Shown here one piece after another: positions 1-9,057 of a DNA stretch of 64,000 nucleotides. The stretch's first letter is position 1. The number at the start of each line of letters is the position of its first letter. The position numbers were made by a program, and so were the translations under genes. Origin of the DNA: Allosphingosinicella sp040255785 (GTDB lineage: Bacteria > Pseudomonadota > Alphaproteobacteria > Sphingomonadales > Sphingomonadaceae); assembly GCA_040255785.1 (NCBI GenBank), contig JBDZVR010000003.1, positions 1-64,000 on the forward strand, given 5' to 3'. The notes beneath the pieces are model-generated. The model made no database searches. It saw only the letters and a program-made list of their open reading frames with translations, and was not told where the DNA came from.

Positions 1-339
1 GGTCCACCGCGCGCCATCGAGCAGCGGGACGAGCGCGGCGGCCGGCGCGGCGCCGGCGAGCCGAACCGCGTGGATCGGCTTCGCCGCGGCCCGCGCCGCC
101 TCGATCTCGGCGCGCAGCGGCGCGTCCGCGCCCTCGCGGAGCAGCACGACGAAGGCCGCGCAGCCCGCGATCGCTCGCCTGGCCTGGTCGGCGGGATCCT
201 CACCGCCGGCGAGATCGCGCGGCGCGAGCCAAGCTGTCGCGCCCAGCGCCTCGATCCGCGCGGCTAGCGCGGCCGCCTCGCCGTCGCCGCCATGGCTGTC
301 GCCGTCGCCGCCATGGCTGATGAAGACATGAGCGCTCAT
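1..339 (-). CDS. TIR-domain protein (partial, runs off the left edge)
   Basis: The first 113 residues of a minus-strand gene are visible. The start 'MSAHVFISH' and the stretch 'AWLAPRDLAGGEDP' match the beta-A and BB-loop pattern of bacterial TIR (TIR_2-type) domains, and 'LRAEIEAARAAAKPIHAVRL' fits the alpha-C region. Glu78 is the best candidate for the catalytic glutamate of NAD-cleaving TIR domains; that assignment is by pattern only. The loop after FISH carries a tandem 7-residue duplication (SHGGDGD twice), encoded by an almost perfect 21-base repeat. The gene starts 25 bases after the stop of the ferredoxin reductase gene on the same strand, so the two may be cotranscribed. Any C-terminal effector or sensor part lies outside the window. 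Bacterial TIR proteins are often immune effectors or scaffolds; which applies here cannot be told. Confidence 0.75.
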   Translation of the reverse strand, partial: MSAHVFISHGGDGDSHGGDGEAAALAARIEALGATAWLAPRDLAGGEDPADQARRAIAGCAAFVVLLREGADAPLRAEIEAARAAAKPIHAVRLAGAAPAAALVPLLDGARWT

Positions 340-364
340 CCCGTCCTCGTCCCCTCCCGTCGCT

Positions 365-1666
365 TCAGCGCCCGAGCGCGGCCAGCATCTCGGCGAGCGC
401 GACGAACTTCTCGCGCGGGCTGCCCTCGCGGGCGCGCGCCGCCTCGGCCGCCTCGATCTTCTGCCAGTCGCGGAAGGTGACGATCTTGACACCACGCTCG
501 CCGAGCAGGCGGTCGAGCCCGGCACCTCCCGCCTTGCCGCTGTCGCCCTCGCCGAGCGCCCCGGCGATCTTCTCGGCGACCTCATAGCCGTCCGGGCGAT
601 TGGTGCCGATCGTCCCGGTCGGGCCGCGCCGCGCCCAGCCGACGCAGTAGAGCCCGCCGCCGATCACGCCTTCGCAATTGGCGAAGCGGCCGCGATCCGC
701 CTCATAGGGCACGCCTTCGAGCGGCGGCGTCCGGTAGCCGATGCAGGTGACGACGAGGCCGCAGGGGATCGTGTAGGTCTCGCCGGTGCCCACCGCCGCG
801 CGGTGCTCGTCGAGCTGGGTCTTCTCGACGACGATCCGCTCGACCCTGCCGTCGCCCTCGACCGCGATCGGCCTGGCGAAGAAATCGAAGATGATGCGCT
901 TGCGCTTGTCCGCCGGCAGCGTCGCGAATTCGCGCAGGTGGCTCACCGACTTGCGCAGGCCGGGCTCGAGCAGCGCATCCTCGCTCTCGGGCGGAAAGTC
1001 GGCGGGATCGACGACCGGCGCCGCGTCGTCGAGATGGCCGAGTTCGCCCAGCTCCTTGGGCGTCATCGCGATCTGGTGCGGCCCGCGCCGGCCGAGGAGG
1101 TGGATGGCACGGATCGACGCGCGCTCCAGCGCCGCCAGGGCGTGGCCGACGATGTCGGAGCCGGCGAACTCCGCCCGGGCCTTGGAGAGGATGCGCGCGA
1201 CGTCGAGCGCGACATTGCCGTTGCCGATCACCGCGGCGGCGTCGCCGTCGAGCGGCGGATCGAGATCGGCGAATTCGGGATGGCCGTTATACCAGCCGAC
1301 GAAGGCGGCCGAGCCGATCACGCCCGGCAGGTCCGCGCCGGGGATGTCGAGCGGGCGGTCGCGCGGCGCGCCGGTCGCGAGGATGACCGCGTCATAAAGC
1401 GCCAGCAGCTCGGCGATCGAGACATGCTCGCCGACGGTGACGTTGCCGACGAAGCGGACATTGTCGGACAGCGCGACCTTCTCGTAGCGCCGGTAGACCG
1501 CCTTGATCGACTGGTGGTCCGGCGCGACGCCAAAGCGGATCAGGCCGTAGGGAACGGGCATCCGGTCGATCATGTCGACGCAAAGCTGGTCGCCGAACTG
1601 CTTCTGGAGCGCCTCGGCGCTGTAATAGCCCGCCGGGCCAGACCCGATCACCGCGATATGCCGCAT
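365..1666 (-). CDS. Ferredoxin--NADP+ reductase, adrenodoxin reductase family
   Basis: A 433-residue flavoprotein that should pass electrons between NADPH and a ferredoxin. An N-terminal FAD-binding motif GSGPAG lies at residues 8-13, an ATG motif at 97-99, and a second Rossmann motif GNGNVA for NADP at 148-153. The sequence 'VPYGLIRFGVAPDH' near residue 38 is characteristic of the adrenodoxin reductase/FprA family rather than the plant-type FNR family. The length is typical and no key motif is missing. The start 'MRHIAVIGSG' sets the usual short N terminus. The gene lies just upstream of the TIR-domain gene on the same strand. The physiological ferredoxin partner is not in the window. Confidence 0.9.
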   Translation of the reverse strand: MRHIAVIGSGPAGYYSAEALQKQFGDQLCVDMIDRMPVPYGLIRFGVAPDHQSIKAVYRRYEKVALSDNVRFVGNVTVGEHVSIAELLALYDAVILATGAPRDRPLDIPGADLPGVIGSAAFVGWYNGHPEFADLDPPLDGDAAAVIGNGNVALDVARILSKARAEFAGSDIVGHALAALERASIRAIHLLGRRGPHQIAMTPKELGELGHLDDAAPVVDPADFPPESEDALLEPGLRKSVSHLREFATLPADKRKRIIFDFFARPIAVEGDGRVERIVVEKTQLDEHRAAVGTGETYTIPCGLVVTCIGYRTPPLEGVPYEADRGRFANCEGVIGGGLYCVGWARRGPTGTIGTNRPDGYEVAEKIAGALGEGDSGKAGGAGLDRLLGERGVKIVTFRDWQKIEAAEAARAREGSPREKFVALAEMLAALGR

Positions 1667-1727
1667 GCGCCTCTCCCCAGGCTTTTGCGAGCGATGCTAG
1701 CGGCGCGTCGCCGCGACACAAGGGGCG

Positions 1728-2054
1728 TCAGGCGCCCCCGCCACGCCGGTCCTCCAGCATCGCCGCGCCGCCGCGCCGCACGCCGGCCTCGACCAGCGGA
1801 CGGATGAAGGCGAGCGCCGGCGGCAGCAGCATCTCGACGCGCACGAACGCCTCGTGCACCTCGACGGCTGCATCGACCTGCTGGCCGAGCGCGACGACGC
1901 GCAGCGCGAGCCGGTTGCCGGTCCAGGCCGAGCTGACCCGGGCGCCGGCGGGGAGGTGGGACCTGAGCGTATCGGCGCCGCCGGCGATCCTTCGCCTTGC
2001 CTCGGCGGCGCCGAGCGAATGGGGCAGGTCGATCGTGAGAGGTGTGTTGGACAC
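1728..2054 (-). CDS. Polyhydroxyalkanoic acid system family protein
   Basis: A 108-residue protein beginning 'MSNTPLTIDLPHSLGAAEARRRI'. The 'DLPHSLG..EA..RI' start and the later 'SAWTGNRLALRVVALGQQV' match the PHA-system family (PHA_gran_rgn), small proteins found beside PHA granule genes in alphaproteobacteria. Molecular function is unknown. No PHA synthase or phasin gene is nearby. The gene stands alone on the minus strand between the TadE-like genes and the ferredoxin reductase gene. Confidence 0.75.
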   Translation of the reverse strand: MSNTPLTIDLPHSLGAAEARRRIAGGADTLRSHLPAGARVSSAWTGNRLALRVVALGQQVDAAVEVHEAFVRVEMLLPPALAFIRPLVEAGVRRGGAAMLEDRRGGGA

Positions 2055-2124
2055 GCAATACGCTTAGCGCGAACGCGCGCCCGGCGCCAGCCCCGGCCGT
2101 CCGGCGTGCATGCCGCTATTCGAC

Positions 2125-2853
2125 CTAGGCCTGGAACGAATTGCAGCTCATCGGCGTGATCCGGCCGATATTGCGCAGCAGCTGGTCGTTGCGCTGGCGC
2201 ACGTTGAACGCGCTCTGGTAGCGGATGCGCCGCCCCTCCAGGAAGCTGGCCGGGATCAGCGGCTGATAGTCGTAGACGACCTCGACCACCATCACCGCCG
2301 TGGCGGGCGCGGCGCGAATCGTGCTGCCGCGGAATTCGAATCCGGTCACCGTCGAGGACTGATGGCTGCTCGGATTGGCCGACGGATCGACGCGGTTGGC
2401 CTTGTAGATTTCGGTGCCGTCGACGATCGGGGCGCCGCCGGCGGTGAGCGGCGAACCATATTGCGAGCCGACGTTGAGCGCGCCGGTGCAGCGCTGCCAG
2501 CGGATCCATTGCCGGCTGCCGTCGGGCGAGGCTTCGGCGCTGGACAGGATGATCCGGCCGTGCCGCGCGAAATCGAGGTCGGAGGCGCTCATCCTGGCGC
2601 CGGTGAGGAGCTGGACGATGTCGGCCTCGTCGATGCTGTCGCGCACGCGCGAGGCGTTGTCGGCGGTGATCACCGCGATGTTGCTGACCTTGAGCTGCGC
2701 CATCACGTAATTGGCGGTCTCCAGCCCGGCCATGGCGAGCACCAGCAACACCGGCAGCGAGAAGGCGAACTCGATCAGCGCGAGACCGCTGGTGCACGCG
2801 CGCAGCGCGCGCGCCATCGCCGCGGGGCGGCGCAGGGGAAGAAGCCTCAGCAT
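2125..2853 (-). CDS. TadE/TadG-family pseudopilin-like protein
   Basis: A 242-residue protein. After a basic N terminus comes 'SGLALIEFAFSLPVLLVLAMAGLE', the hydrophobic TadE signature helix with the conserved E in 'IEFA'. The rest should lie in the periplasm. TadE-like proteins are minor pseudopilins or envelope components of Flp/Tad systems. The gene overlaps the upstream TadE-like gene by 7 bases and is the last of a three-gene minus-strand operon (TadG-type vWA protein, TadE, TadE). No Tad ATPase, secretin or prepilin peptidase gene is visible here, so the trio must act with a Tad locus elsewhere or in another role. Confidence 0.8.
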   Translation of the reverse strand: MLRLLPLRRPAAMARALRACTSGLALIEFAFSLPVLLVLAMAGLETANYVMAQLKVSNIAVITADNASRVRDSIDEADIVQLLTGARMSASDLDFARHGRIILSSAEASPDGSRQWIRWQRCTGALNVGSQYGSPLTAGGAPIVDGTEIYKANRVDPSANPSSHQSSTVTGFEFRGSTIRAAPATAVMVVEVVYDYQPLIPASFLEGRRIRYQSAFNVRQRNDQLLRNIGRITPMSCNSFQA

Positions 2854-3461
2854 ACGATCACCACGCTCGTGTTGCGCCCGGCATAGGGCTGGTTGCGCAG
2901 CATCGTCTCAGCGCTCACCGTGACGTCGTCCGGCCAGCCGAACAGGCTTCCGACGGGGAACATCGCAGGATAGGTGATGCTGGCGCGGTAGCGCACGACA
3001 TCGTCGGCCTGGCCGAGCCCGGCGCGGCCGCGGTCGAGATCGAAGGCGCCGTTGCCGTTGGCGTCCTCGAAGCAATCGCCGGGATTATATTGGCCGAACG
3101 GCGCGGTGTCGCTGGTGATCGTCTCGGGCTGGCCGACGTCGGCGAACTCGAAATAGCTGCTGGCGTTGGTCGTCACCGTCGAATGCCGCGCGAAATCGCT
3201 CAGCCGCTGGCGGACATGCGCGTCGATCTCGTCCATCGAAACACCGCCGACCGTGGCCATGCGCGCCGCCTCGCGCAGCGCGCCCTGCACGACGGCGGTG
3301 ACATAGGAGCGGTAGCCAAGCTCGAAGGTGCCGACGAGGAGGATGCACAGCACCGGCAGCACGATCGCGAACTCGACGATCGTGACGCCGGCGCGGTCGC
3401 GCGCGAGGCGCGACCGGCGGGGGAGGCGCAGCAGGCGCGCAAGGCGTTCGCGGTGGCTCAT
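2847..3461 (-). CDS. TadE-family pilus assembly protein
   Basis: A 204-residue protein. Its start overlaps the stop of the TadG-type gene (ATGA), which selects 'MSHRERLARLL' over a longer upstream reading. A basic leader is followed by 'AGVTIVEFAIVLPVLCILLVGTFELG', the TadE helix with the conserved E of 'VEFA'. The periplasmic part includes 'EAARMATVGG', a common TadE pattern. Translational coupling on both sides points to a fixed stoichiometry with its neighbours. Confidence 0.85.
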   Translation of the reverse strand: MSHRERLARLLRLPRRSRLARDRAGVTIVEFAIVLPVLCILLVGTFELGYRSYVTAVVQGALREAARMATVGGVSMDEIDAHVRQRLSDFARHSTVTTNASSYFEFADVGQPETITSDTAPFGQYNPGDCFEDANGNGAFDLDRGRAGLGQADDVVRYRASITYPAMFPVGSLFGWPDDVTVSAETMLRNQPYAGRNTSVVIVC

Positions 3462-5350
3462 TGGGTCAGCCTCAGCGCGCCGATATTGCTGCCGATCTGG
3501 CGGAAGCGCTCGATCAGCGCGTCGCGGTCGGCCACCGTGGTCGCCTGGCTCGGGCTGCTCGCGCACTCGATCATCTCCGACGTCAGCGAGGTGCCGAACG
3601 CGATCACCCAGATCGAGACGTTGAGGCTCTTGGCCGAGTTGCAGACCATGCGGAAGCGCTGGGTGTGGCGGCTGTCGAGATCGGCGTCGTTGTTGGAGAA
3701 GGTGCCGCCGCTCACCCGCTGGTCGTTCTGCTCGACGCCGTGGAAGGCGTAGGTGCCGCGATCGGTGTCCATCTGCCCGTCGGTCATGAAGATGATGTGC
3801 CGGGCGACGGGCATGCCGTTATAGGTGTCGGGGCTGTCGGCGAAGACGCCGCCGTTCGAGATCATCCGGGCGCCCCAGATCATGCCGATGTCGTGATAGG
3901 TGCTGCCGACCGGATCGAGCGAGTTGATATAGGTTTGCATGTCGCGGCGGCTCCACGCCTTCAGCCGGACCGCCTCGCGCGGGCAGGACGCGCTCGATTG
4001 CGCGCTGCCGCTCGAGGCCTCGGTCGAGCCCTGGGTCCGGCGATAGACGACCTGCGGGAACATCGGCCGCCAGCGGCTGGCGTCGTTGAACGGGATCAGG
4101 TTGATGTTGAGGTCATAGGCCTGGGCCGGAATGCTGAAGCCCGACGCGGACGTGATCGTGCTGACCGTCTGGCGCTCCTCGATGCAGCCGTTCCAAGACA
4201 CGCTCTGGGTGCTGACGCCGGGGACGCGCAGCGCTGCCTCCTGCAGGTTGTAGCTGGCGGGGCTCGCGATGGTGCCGTTGGCGTTGCGCGCGATCTGGAT
4301 CGATTCGCCCAGCTTGTAGCGGCTCACGTCATAGACGGATTGCTTGTAGGTATAGCCGGCGGAGCCATAGTTGCGGACCTCGTAGGTGGTGACCCACCGC
4401 TCGCCCCGGCGCGTGCAGGTGCCGTTGCGGTTGCGGCTGCCGGTGAATTCGACCAGCTCGTAGCTCGTCGTCGTCACCGGATTGGGCGGCGAGCCCGACG
4501 TGCTCGTCTCGTCGGCCCAGTTGTTGCAGGTCGATCGCGAGACGTTGTTGCGGCTTTCGGTGCCGAGCGAGGTGTGCGGGCCCTCCCGGCTCTCGTAGTT
4601 CGGGTCGGTATAGTTGATGACGCGGCTCTGATAGGCGACGCTGTCGGCCAGATAGTCCGAATTGACGGCGCGGATCAGCGCGCCGACATTGACCGTGCTC
4701 GAATAGGGCACGATCCCGTAGCGCAGCCTGAGCCCGTTCGCCTCGAGCTGGTCCTGCACCGGCTTCAGCTCGTCATAGAGCGCCATCACCGCCTCGCGCA
4801 GCGCGGTGATCTTCTTCGCCGATTCGTCCCGGGTGGTCCGGTTGTTGATGTCCCAGTCCATCGAGCCGGTGACGTCGAGGACGAGCATCACGTCGGTGTT
4901 GACGAAGTTGAGCGAGGCGTCGCAGGTGACGTTGAGCGGCAGCGAGTCGAAGCCGAACATCGCCATGATCGTGGTCGGGATGGTGGTGCGGATCTGCACC
5001 CGCACCGTGCCCGATTCCGGCTTGGTGATCGTCGGCGTGAACGCGGCGGTCTGGTAGAGCCCCTGCGGGAAGTTGAAGTTCAGGAACTGGTTGGCGGTGC
5101 CGCGGACATTGTCATCCACCTCGTCGTCGGTCATCACCCGCCGACCGGCGAGCGCGGCGGCGTCGCAGGCGCTCTGCAGGCGCGTCTTGGCCATATAAGC
5201 CCGGCTCATGTCGATGCCCGAGCCGATCATCGCAGTCAGCGGAATCAGCGCGGCGCCGACGATCGCCAGCGTATTGCCTCGCGCATCGCGGGCGAGGCGG
5301 GTCAGAATGCCGCGGCGTTCGGCCTGGCCGCTGTCATTGCGCGTCAGCAT
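3458..5350 (-). CDS. TadG-like protein with von Willebrand factor A domain
   Basis: A 630-residue protein. The chosen start 'MLTRNDSGQAERR' has a GGAGGG ribosome site 8 bases upstream; an in-frame start 14 codons earlier is less likely. An N-terminal TadG/TadE-type helix ('GNTLAIVGAALIPLTAMIGSGIDMSRAYM') is followed by 'SACDAAALAGRRVM', the usual TadG_N pattern. A vWA domain starts at 'VMLVLDVTGSMDWD', where DxTGS is the MIDAS metal site. A long serine- and tyrosine-rich insertion splits the vWA region, which resumes at 'HIIFMTDGQMDTDRG'. It is probably anchored in the inner membrane with the vWA part outside. It is first of a TadG-TadE-TadE operon. Confidence 0.85.
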   Translation of the reverse strand: MLTRNDSGQAERRGILTRLARDARGNTLAIVGAALIPLTAMIGSGIDMSRAYMAKTRLQSACDAAALAGRRVMTDDEVDDNVRGTANQFLNFNFPQGLYQTAAFTPTITKPESGTVRVQIRTTIPTTIMAMFGFDSLPLNVTCDASLNFVNTDVMLVLDVTGSMDWDINNRTTRDESAKKITALREAVMALYDELKPVQDQLEANGLRLRYGIVPYSSTVNVGALIRAVNSDYLADSVAYQSRVINYTDPNYESREGPHTSLGTESRNNVSRSTCNNWADETSTSGSPPNPVTTTSYELVEFTGSRNRNGTCTRRGERWVTTYEVRNYGSAGYTYKQSVYDVSRYKLGESIQIARNANGTIASPASYNLQEAALRVPGVSTQSVSWNGCIEERQTVSTITSASGFSIPAQAYDLNINLIPFNDASRWRPMFPQVVYRRTQGSTEASSGSAQSSASCPREAVRLKAWSRRDMQTYINSLDPVGSTYHDIGMIWGARMISNGGVFADSPDTYNGMPVARHIIFMTDGQMDTDRGTYAFHGVEQNDQRVSGGTFSNNDADLDSRHTQRFRMVCNSAKSLNVSIWVIAFGTSLTSEMIECASSPSQATTVADRDALIERFRQIGSNIGALRLTQ

Positions 5351-5496
5351 CCAAAGTCCCTCCGGGCGCGGGACGCACGCCCTCCATTGCACGCCCTTCG
5401 CGCATCGAGGCTAATCTTCACTCAAGCGGAATGGTTAACGGCGGCTTAGCGCGATTTTGGGACGCGCGCGCGGGCGGCCTTTGCTATTGCGGCGTG

Positions 5497-6195
5497 ATGA
5501 GGTGCCCCATCCCGCCGTCGCGCATCCCGACCTGGTGCGTCGCCATTTCCGCCCTGATCGCCACCGCGCCGGCGCCGGCGCAGGAGCTGCCCGAGGGCCA
5601 GGGCGAGGCGGACTTCCGGGCCTGGGCCGACGCCAGGCCCGGGCGGCGCGGCGAGATCCTCTCCTTCGAGGCCTGGCAGCAAGCGGCCGGCGTCGCGAAC
5701 GTGCTACCGACCTATCAGGTGCTGCGCACGGCGAGCATGTGGCGGGTCTGCGGCGGCGAGCCGTTCGAGGTCGCGCCGCCGAACCTGTGGCCCGGCATGG
5801 CGGCGACGCTGAGGTTCATCCGCGATCATGTCGAGCCGGCGGTCGGGCAAGTCGAGGCGGTCTCCGGCTATCGCAACCCGGCGCTCAACGCCTGCGCGCG
5901 CGGTTCGCCCGGCAGCGCGCACCAGGGCTATTTCGCGCTCGATCTCGTGCCGGTCCGCCCGCTCGACCGGCGCGAGCTGTTCCGCCGGCTGTGCGCGGTC
6001 CACGCGCGCCACGGCGCGGCGGCGCGCGTCGGGCTCGGCTTCTACGCCTTCCAGCGCTTCCACATCGACACCAGCGGCTTCCGCCGATGGGGCGCCTCCG
6101 GTCCGAACCACGACGAAAGCCCCTGCGCGCTCATCGAACGTGGCGAGGATCCCGAGCCGCCCGCCACCCAGGCCCCGCCACGGCCAGGCCCCTAG
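5497..6195 (+). CDS. M15-family D-Ala-D-Ala carboxypeptidase-like protein
   Basis: A 232-residue exported protein. The ATG at this position gives 'MRCPIPPSRIPTW' followed by a hydrophobic stretch ending in 'APAPAQ', a plausible signal peptide; a longer reading upstream would bury it. The catalytic domain has 'SGYRNPALN', 'SAHQGYFALDLVPV' and 'FQRFHIDTSGFRRWG', the zinc ligands (His, Asp, His) of peptidase M15A. Such enzymes cut peptidoglycan peptides in the periplasm. It is transcribed divergently from the TadG operon, with about 145 bases between starts. Confidence 0.8.
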   Translation: MRCPIPPSRIPTWCVAISALIATAPAPAQELPEGQGEADFRAWADARPGRRGEILSFEAWQQAAGVANVLPTYQVLRTASMWRVCGGEPFEVAPPNLWPGMAATLRFIRDHVEPAVGQVEAVSGYRNPALNACARGSPGSAHQGYFALDLVPVRPLDRRELFRRLCAVHARHGAAARVGLGFYAFQRFHIDTSGFRRWGASGPNHDESPCALIERGEDPEPPATQAPPRPGP

Positions 6196-6296
6196 TCGAC
6201 CCCCGCGCGGCGCGGCCCCTCCTCTTGGGCGCCTTCATCGCCGCAACCATCGCAATCCGGTGCCCGATCGAGCGCGGAGCGCGGGGCCCCCTGGCG

Positions 6297-6476
6297 CTAG
6301 CCGCGCCGACGATCGAGCAGCCAGAGCGCGGCCAGCAGCGCCAGGCCGACCCCGGTGCCGGCAAGCATCCCGATCGTCGGCTGACCGAGCAGGATGCCGG
6401 CGATCATGCCGATCACGATCCCGGCGAGAAGGAATACGCCGCCGGCGCGCGTTGAGTTGCTTGGGATCTCGTCCAT
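6297..6476 (-). CDS. Small two-helix membrane protein
   Basis: A 59-residue protein read on the minus strand from 'MDEIPSNSTRAGG'. It has two hydrophobic segments, about residues 14-32 and 35-54, separated by 'GQPTIG', and ends in 'LLDRRRG', giving a short basic cytoplasmic tail. Glycines are spaced through both helices (G19, G23, G27), as in glycine-zipper packing. No family is recognised. It stands between the M15 peptidase gene and another small gene; the opposite strand offers no convincing alternative. Confidence 0.6.
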   Translation of the reverse strand: MDEIPSNSTRAGGVFLLAGIVIGMIAGILLGQPTIGMLAGTGVGLALLAALWLLDRRRG

Positions 6477-6584
6477 GCGTGCGCCTATGCCACGGTCGCG
6501 GCGCCGCGCGCCAGCCCCCGGAGGGGCGTTGGTTTACGCGCCGTTGAGGATCGCTGTCGGCCATTTGGAAAGCGCCGCCGCGCT

Positions 6585-6830
6585 ATGGCGCGGGTCAACG
6601 AAGAGACGGGGAAAGCATTGCACGACCATGTTCACCTGCCCGACCGCGCGGCGGCAGCCGAGGCGGCCGACCTGATCGCGCGCTTCGGGATCCACGCCGC
6701 CGACGAGGCGGCCGCGCGGGCCGACGAGAGCCGCGACCGTGGCAATGTCGTTCACTTCTGCCGCTGGCGCCAGATCGAGCGGATGATCCTGCTGCTGATC
6801 GCCGGCCCGCATGGCCACACCGTCCACTGA
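6585..6830 (+). CDS. Conserved small protein of unknown function
   Basis: An 81-residue soluble protein. The C-terminal part 'RDRGNVVHFCRWRQIERMILLL' looks like a conserved block I associate with small unannotated sphingomonad proteins. The N-terminal half is alanine-rich and acidic. There are no membrane segments or known catalytic motifs. It ends about 80 bases before tamA. The start is the first ATG in frame; the ribosome site is weak, so the true start could be a few codons downstream. Confidence 0.55.
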   Translation: MARVNEETGKALHDHVHLPDRAAAAEAADLIARFGIHAADEAAARADESRDRGNVVHFCRWRQIERMILLLIAGPHGHTVH

Positions 6831-6911
6831 CGCATCGCCGCGACGGGGGTGAGAATCGCCTGAAATCTACGGTCTGGCGCGCGCTTGCGGGCGCAGCTAA
6901 CTTCGCGCCCT

Positions 6912-9056
6912 ATGTCGCAGACCGTTGCGGGGCGCCGTGCGGCGGCCATGCTGGCCGCGTTAGCCCTCACTCTTGCCGGCTCCCCGGTTCGGGCTTGGAC
7001 GAGCGGTGCCGGCGGTGCGGCGAACCGAGCCCAGACGCCGCCTCCCGCGGGGAACCAAAATGCGCCGCCGCAAATGCCGCCTGACGACTCGGGCCAGCTC
7101 GATCCCGGTGCGCCGCTCGAATCATGGCCCGATCTCGGCGTCGAATGGCCCGATCTCGACCAGCCCGATGAACTGCCCGAAATGGCGCCGGTGGCCGAAC
7201 CGCCGACGCCGGACGGCGCCGGGCCGGTCGAGGGCGCGCCGATCGCGAGCCCCGGCGCCGCCCCGGTCGTAGCCCAGCCGCCGGTCGACGAAGCGACCCA
7301 GGGCAATGCCGACGCGGCGGCCTTGCGCCGCTACTCATGGCATATCACCGGGCTGGACGCGCTCGAAGGCGGCGAGGAAATCCTCGACCAGTTCCGCGAT
7401 CTTTCGACGCTCCAGGAATATCAGGGCGATCCCGCCAATGCGGCGCAGGTCGATCGGCGCGCCAATGCCGACGGGGAGCTGCTCGAACAGATCCTGCGTT
7501 CGCACGGCTATTACAATTCGCGCATCTTCACGCGGGTCAGCACCAGCGTCGACAACCGCTTCCTCGTGCGGCTGCGGGTGCGCCCCGGCCAGCTCTACCA
7601 TTTCAGCGAGGTGCGGCTGCCGGGGCTGGAGGAGGCGGCCGAGGCGGACCGCGCGGCGCTGCGCGCGGCCTTCGACGTCGCCGCGCCACAGCCGGTCGAT
7701 GCCGCCAGCGTCGAGATCGCGCGCGCCTCGCTCGAGGCCGAGCTCGGGATGCGCGGCTACGCCTTCGCCGAGGTCGGCGAGCCGGATGTCCTGATCGACC
7801 ATGAGAGCCGCACCGGCGTCCTCACGCTCGCGGTGCGGCCCAACGGCGTGCGCCGCTTCGGCCGCATCGTCGTCGAGGGGGAGGGGGCGCCCTTCGGCGC
7901 CGATCATGTCGAGACGATCGCGCGCTTCGACCAGGGCGAGCAATATCGCACCGACCGGATCGACGACCTGCGCCAGGCGCTGGTCCAGACCGGGCTGGTC
8001 TCGACGGTCAACATCCGGACCGTCGCCGATCCGGGCAGCGACCTTGTCGACCTTCATGTCCGCATGGATCCCGCGCCGGTCCACACCATCGCCGGCGCGG
8101 CCGGCTATGGCACCGGCGAAGGGTTCCGGCTCGAGGGGAGCTGGACGCACCGCAACCTGATCGTGCCGGAAGGCGCGGTGACGCTGCGCGGCGTGCTCGG
8201 CACGCGCGAGCAGACCGCGTCGGCGACGCTGCGCCAGAGCAACTGGCGCCGGCGCGACCAGACGCTCAACGGCCAGATCGCGATCTCGCATGTCGACCGG
8301 CCCGGCTTCGAGGCGCGCACCGCCGCGATCACCGGCGGCATCGAGCGCCAGTCGAACATCATCTGGCAGAAGAAGTGGACATGGTCGGTGGGCGGCGAGT
8401 TGCTCGCCTCGGATGAAACGGACGTCGACGTCGATACCGGCACGGTCCGCCGGCGGACCTTCTTCATCGGCGCGATCCCGCTCTATCTCGGCTATGACGG
8501 CTCGGACGACCTGCTCGATCCGCACGAGGGCTTCCGCCTGTCGATGCGCGTGTCGCCGGAAGCCTCGCTCGAGTCGGGCAGCTTTTTCTACGCGCGGGCC
8601 CAGTTCGACGGCAGCATCTACCAGCCGGTGAGCGATCGAGTCGTGCTCGCCGCGCGCACCCGGCTTGGCACGATCGTCGGCGCCAGCCGCGACCGGATCG
8701 CGCCTTCGCGGCGCTTCTATGCCGGCGGCGGCGGCTCGGTGCGCGGCTATGGCTATCAGGCGATCGGCCCGCGCGACCCGGTGTTCGACGATCCGATCGG
8801 TGGCCGCAGTCTCGCCGAATTCTCGATCGAGGCGCGGGTGCGCTTCGGCAATTTCGGCGTCGTGCCGTTCCTCGACGCCGGCAATATCTCGACCTCGGCG
8901 CTGCCGCGCTTCAACAATCTCCAGTTCGGCGCGGGCCTCGGCATCCGCTATTATTCGAGCTTCGGCCCGATCCGCATCGACATCGGCACGCCGCTCAACC
9001 GTCAACCGGGCGATCCGCGGATTGCCGTCTACGTGTCGCTCGGGCAGGCGTTCTGA
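6912..9056 (+). CDS. tamA: TamA-like Omp85 outer membrane assembly protein
   Basis: A 714-residue outer membrane protein of the BamA/TamA (Omp85) superfamily. A signal peptide (about 1-30, after 'MSQTVAGRRAAAM') is followed by a proline-rich linker. POTRA domains follow, for example 'YYNSRIFTRVSTSVDNRFLVRLRVRPG'. A C-terminal beta-barrel carries 'GGGGSVRGYGYQAIGPRD', the conserved RGY barrel lock of D15-type proteins, and ends in Phe. The tamB gene starts one base after its stop, the standard TamA-TamB pair that inserts autotransporters and other barrel proteins and takes part in lipid transfer to the outer membrane. Confidence 0.92.
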   Translation: MSQTVAGRRAAAMLAALALTLAGSPVRAWTSGAGGAANRAQTPPPAGNQNAPPQMPPDDSGQLDPGAPLESWPDLGVEWPDLDQPDELPEMAPVAEPPTPDGAGPVEGAPIASPGAAPVVAQPPVDEATQGNADAAALRRYSWHITGLDALEGGEEILDQFRDLSTLQEYQGDPANAAQVDRRANADGELLEQILRSHGYYNSRIFTRVSTSVDNRFLVRLRVRPGQLYHFSEVRLPGLEEAAEADRAALRAAFDVAAPQPVDAASVEIARASLEAELGMRGYAFAEVGEPDVLIDHESRTGVLTLAVRPNGVRRFGRIVVEGEGAPFGADHVETIARFDQGEQYRTDRIDDLRQALVQTGLVSTVNIRTVADPGSDLVDLHVRMDPAPVHTIAGAAGYGTGEGFRLEGSWTHRNLIVPEGAVTLRGVLGTREQTASATLRQSNWRRRDQTLNGQIAISHVDRPGFEARTAAITGGIERQSNIIWQKKWTWSVGGELLASDETDVDVDTGTVRRRTFFIGAIPLYLGYDGSDDLLDPHEGFRLSMRVSPEASLESGSFFYARAQFDGSIYQPVSDRVVLAARTRLGTIVGASRDRIAPSRRFYAGGGGSVRGYGYQAIGPRDPVFDDPIGGRSLAEFSIEARVRFGNFGVVPFLDAGNISTSALPRFNNLQFGAGLGIRYYSSFGPIRIDIGTPLNRQPGDPRIAVYVSLGQAF

Positions 9057-9057
9057 C

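Noticed and set aside
3461..5449. A 662-codon open frame on the plus strand opposite the TadG gene
   Set aside because: It is an antisense shadow of a GC-rich gene: composition is Arg/Ala/Asp-rich without domains, while the minus strand encodes a clear vWA protein.
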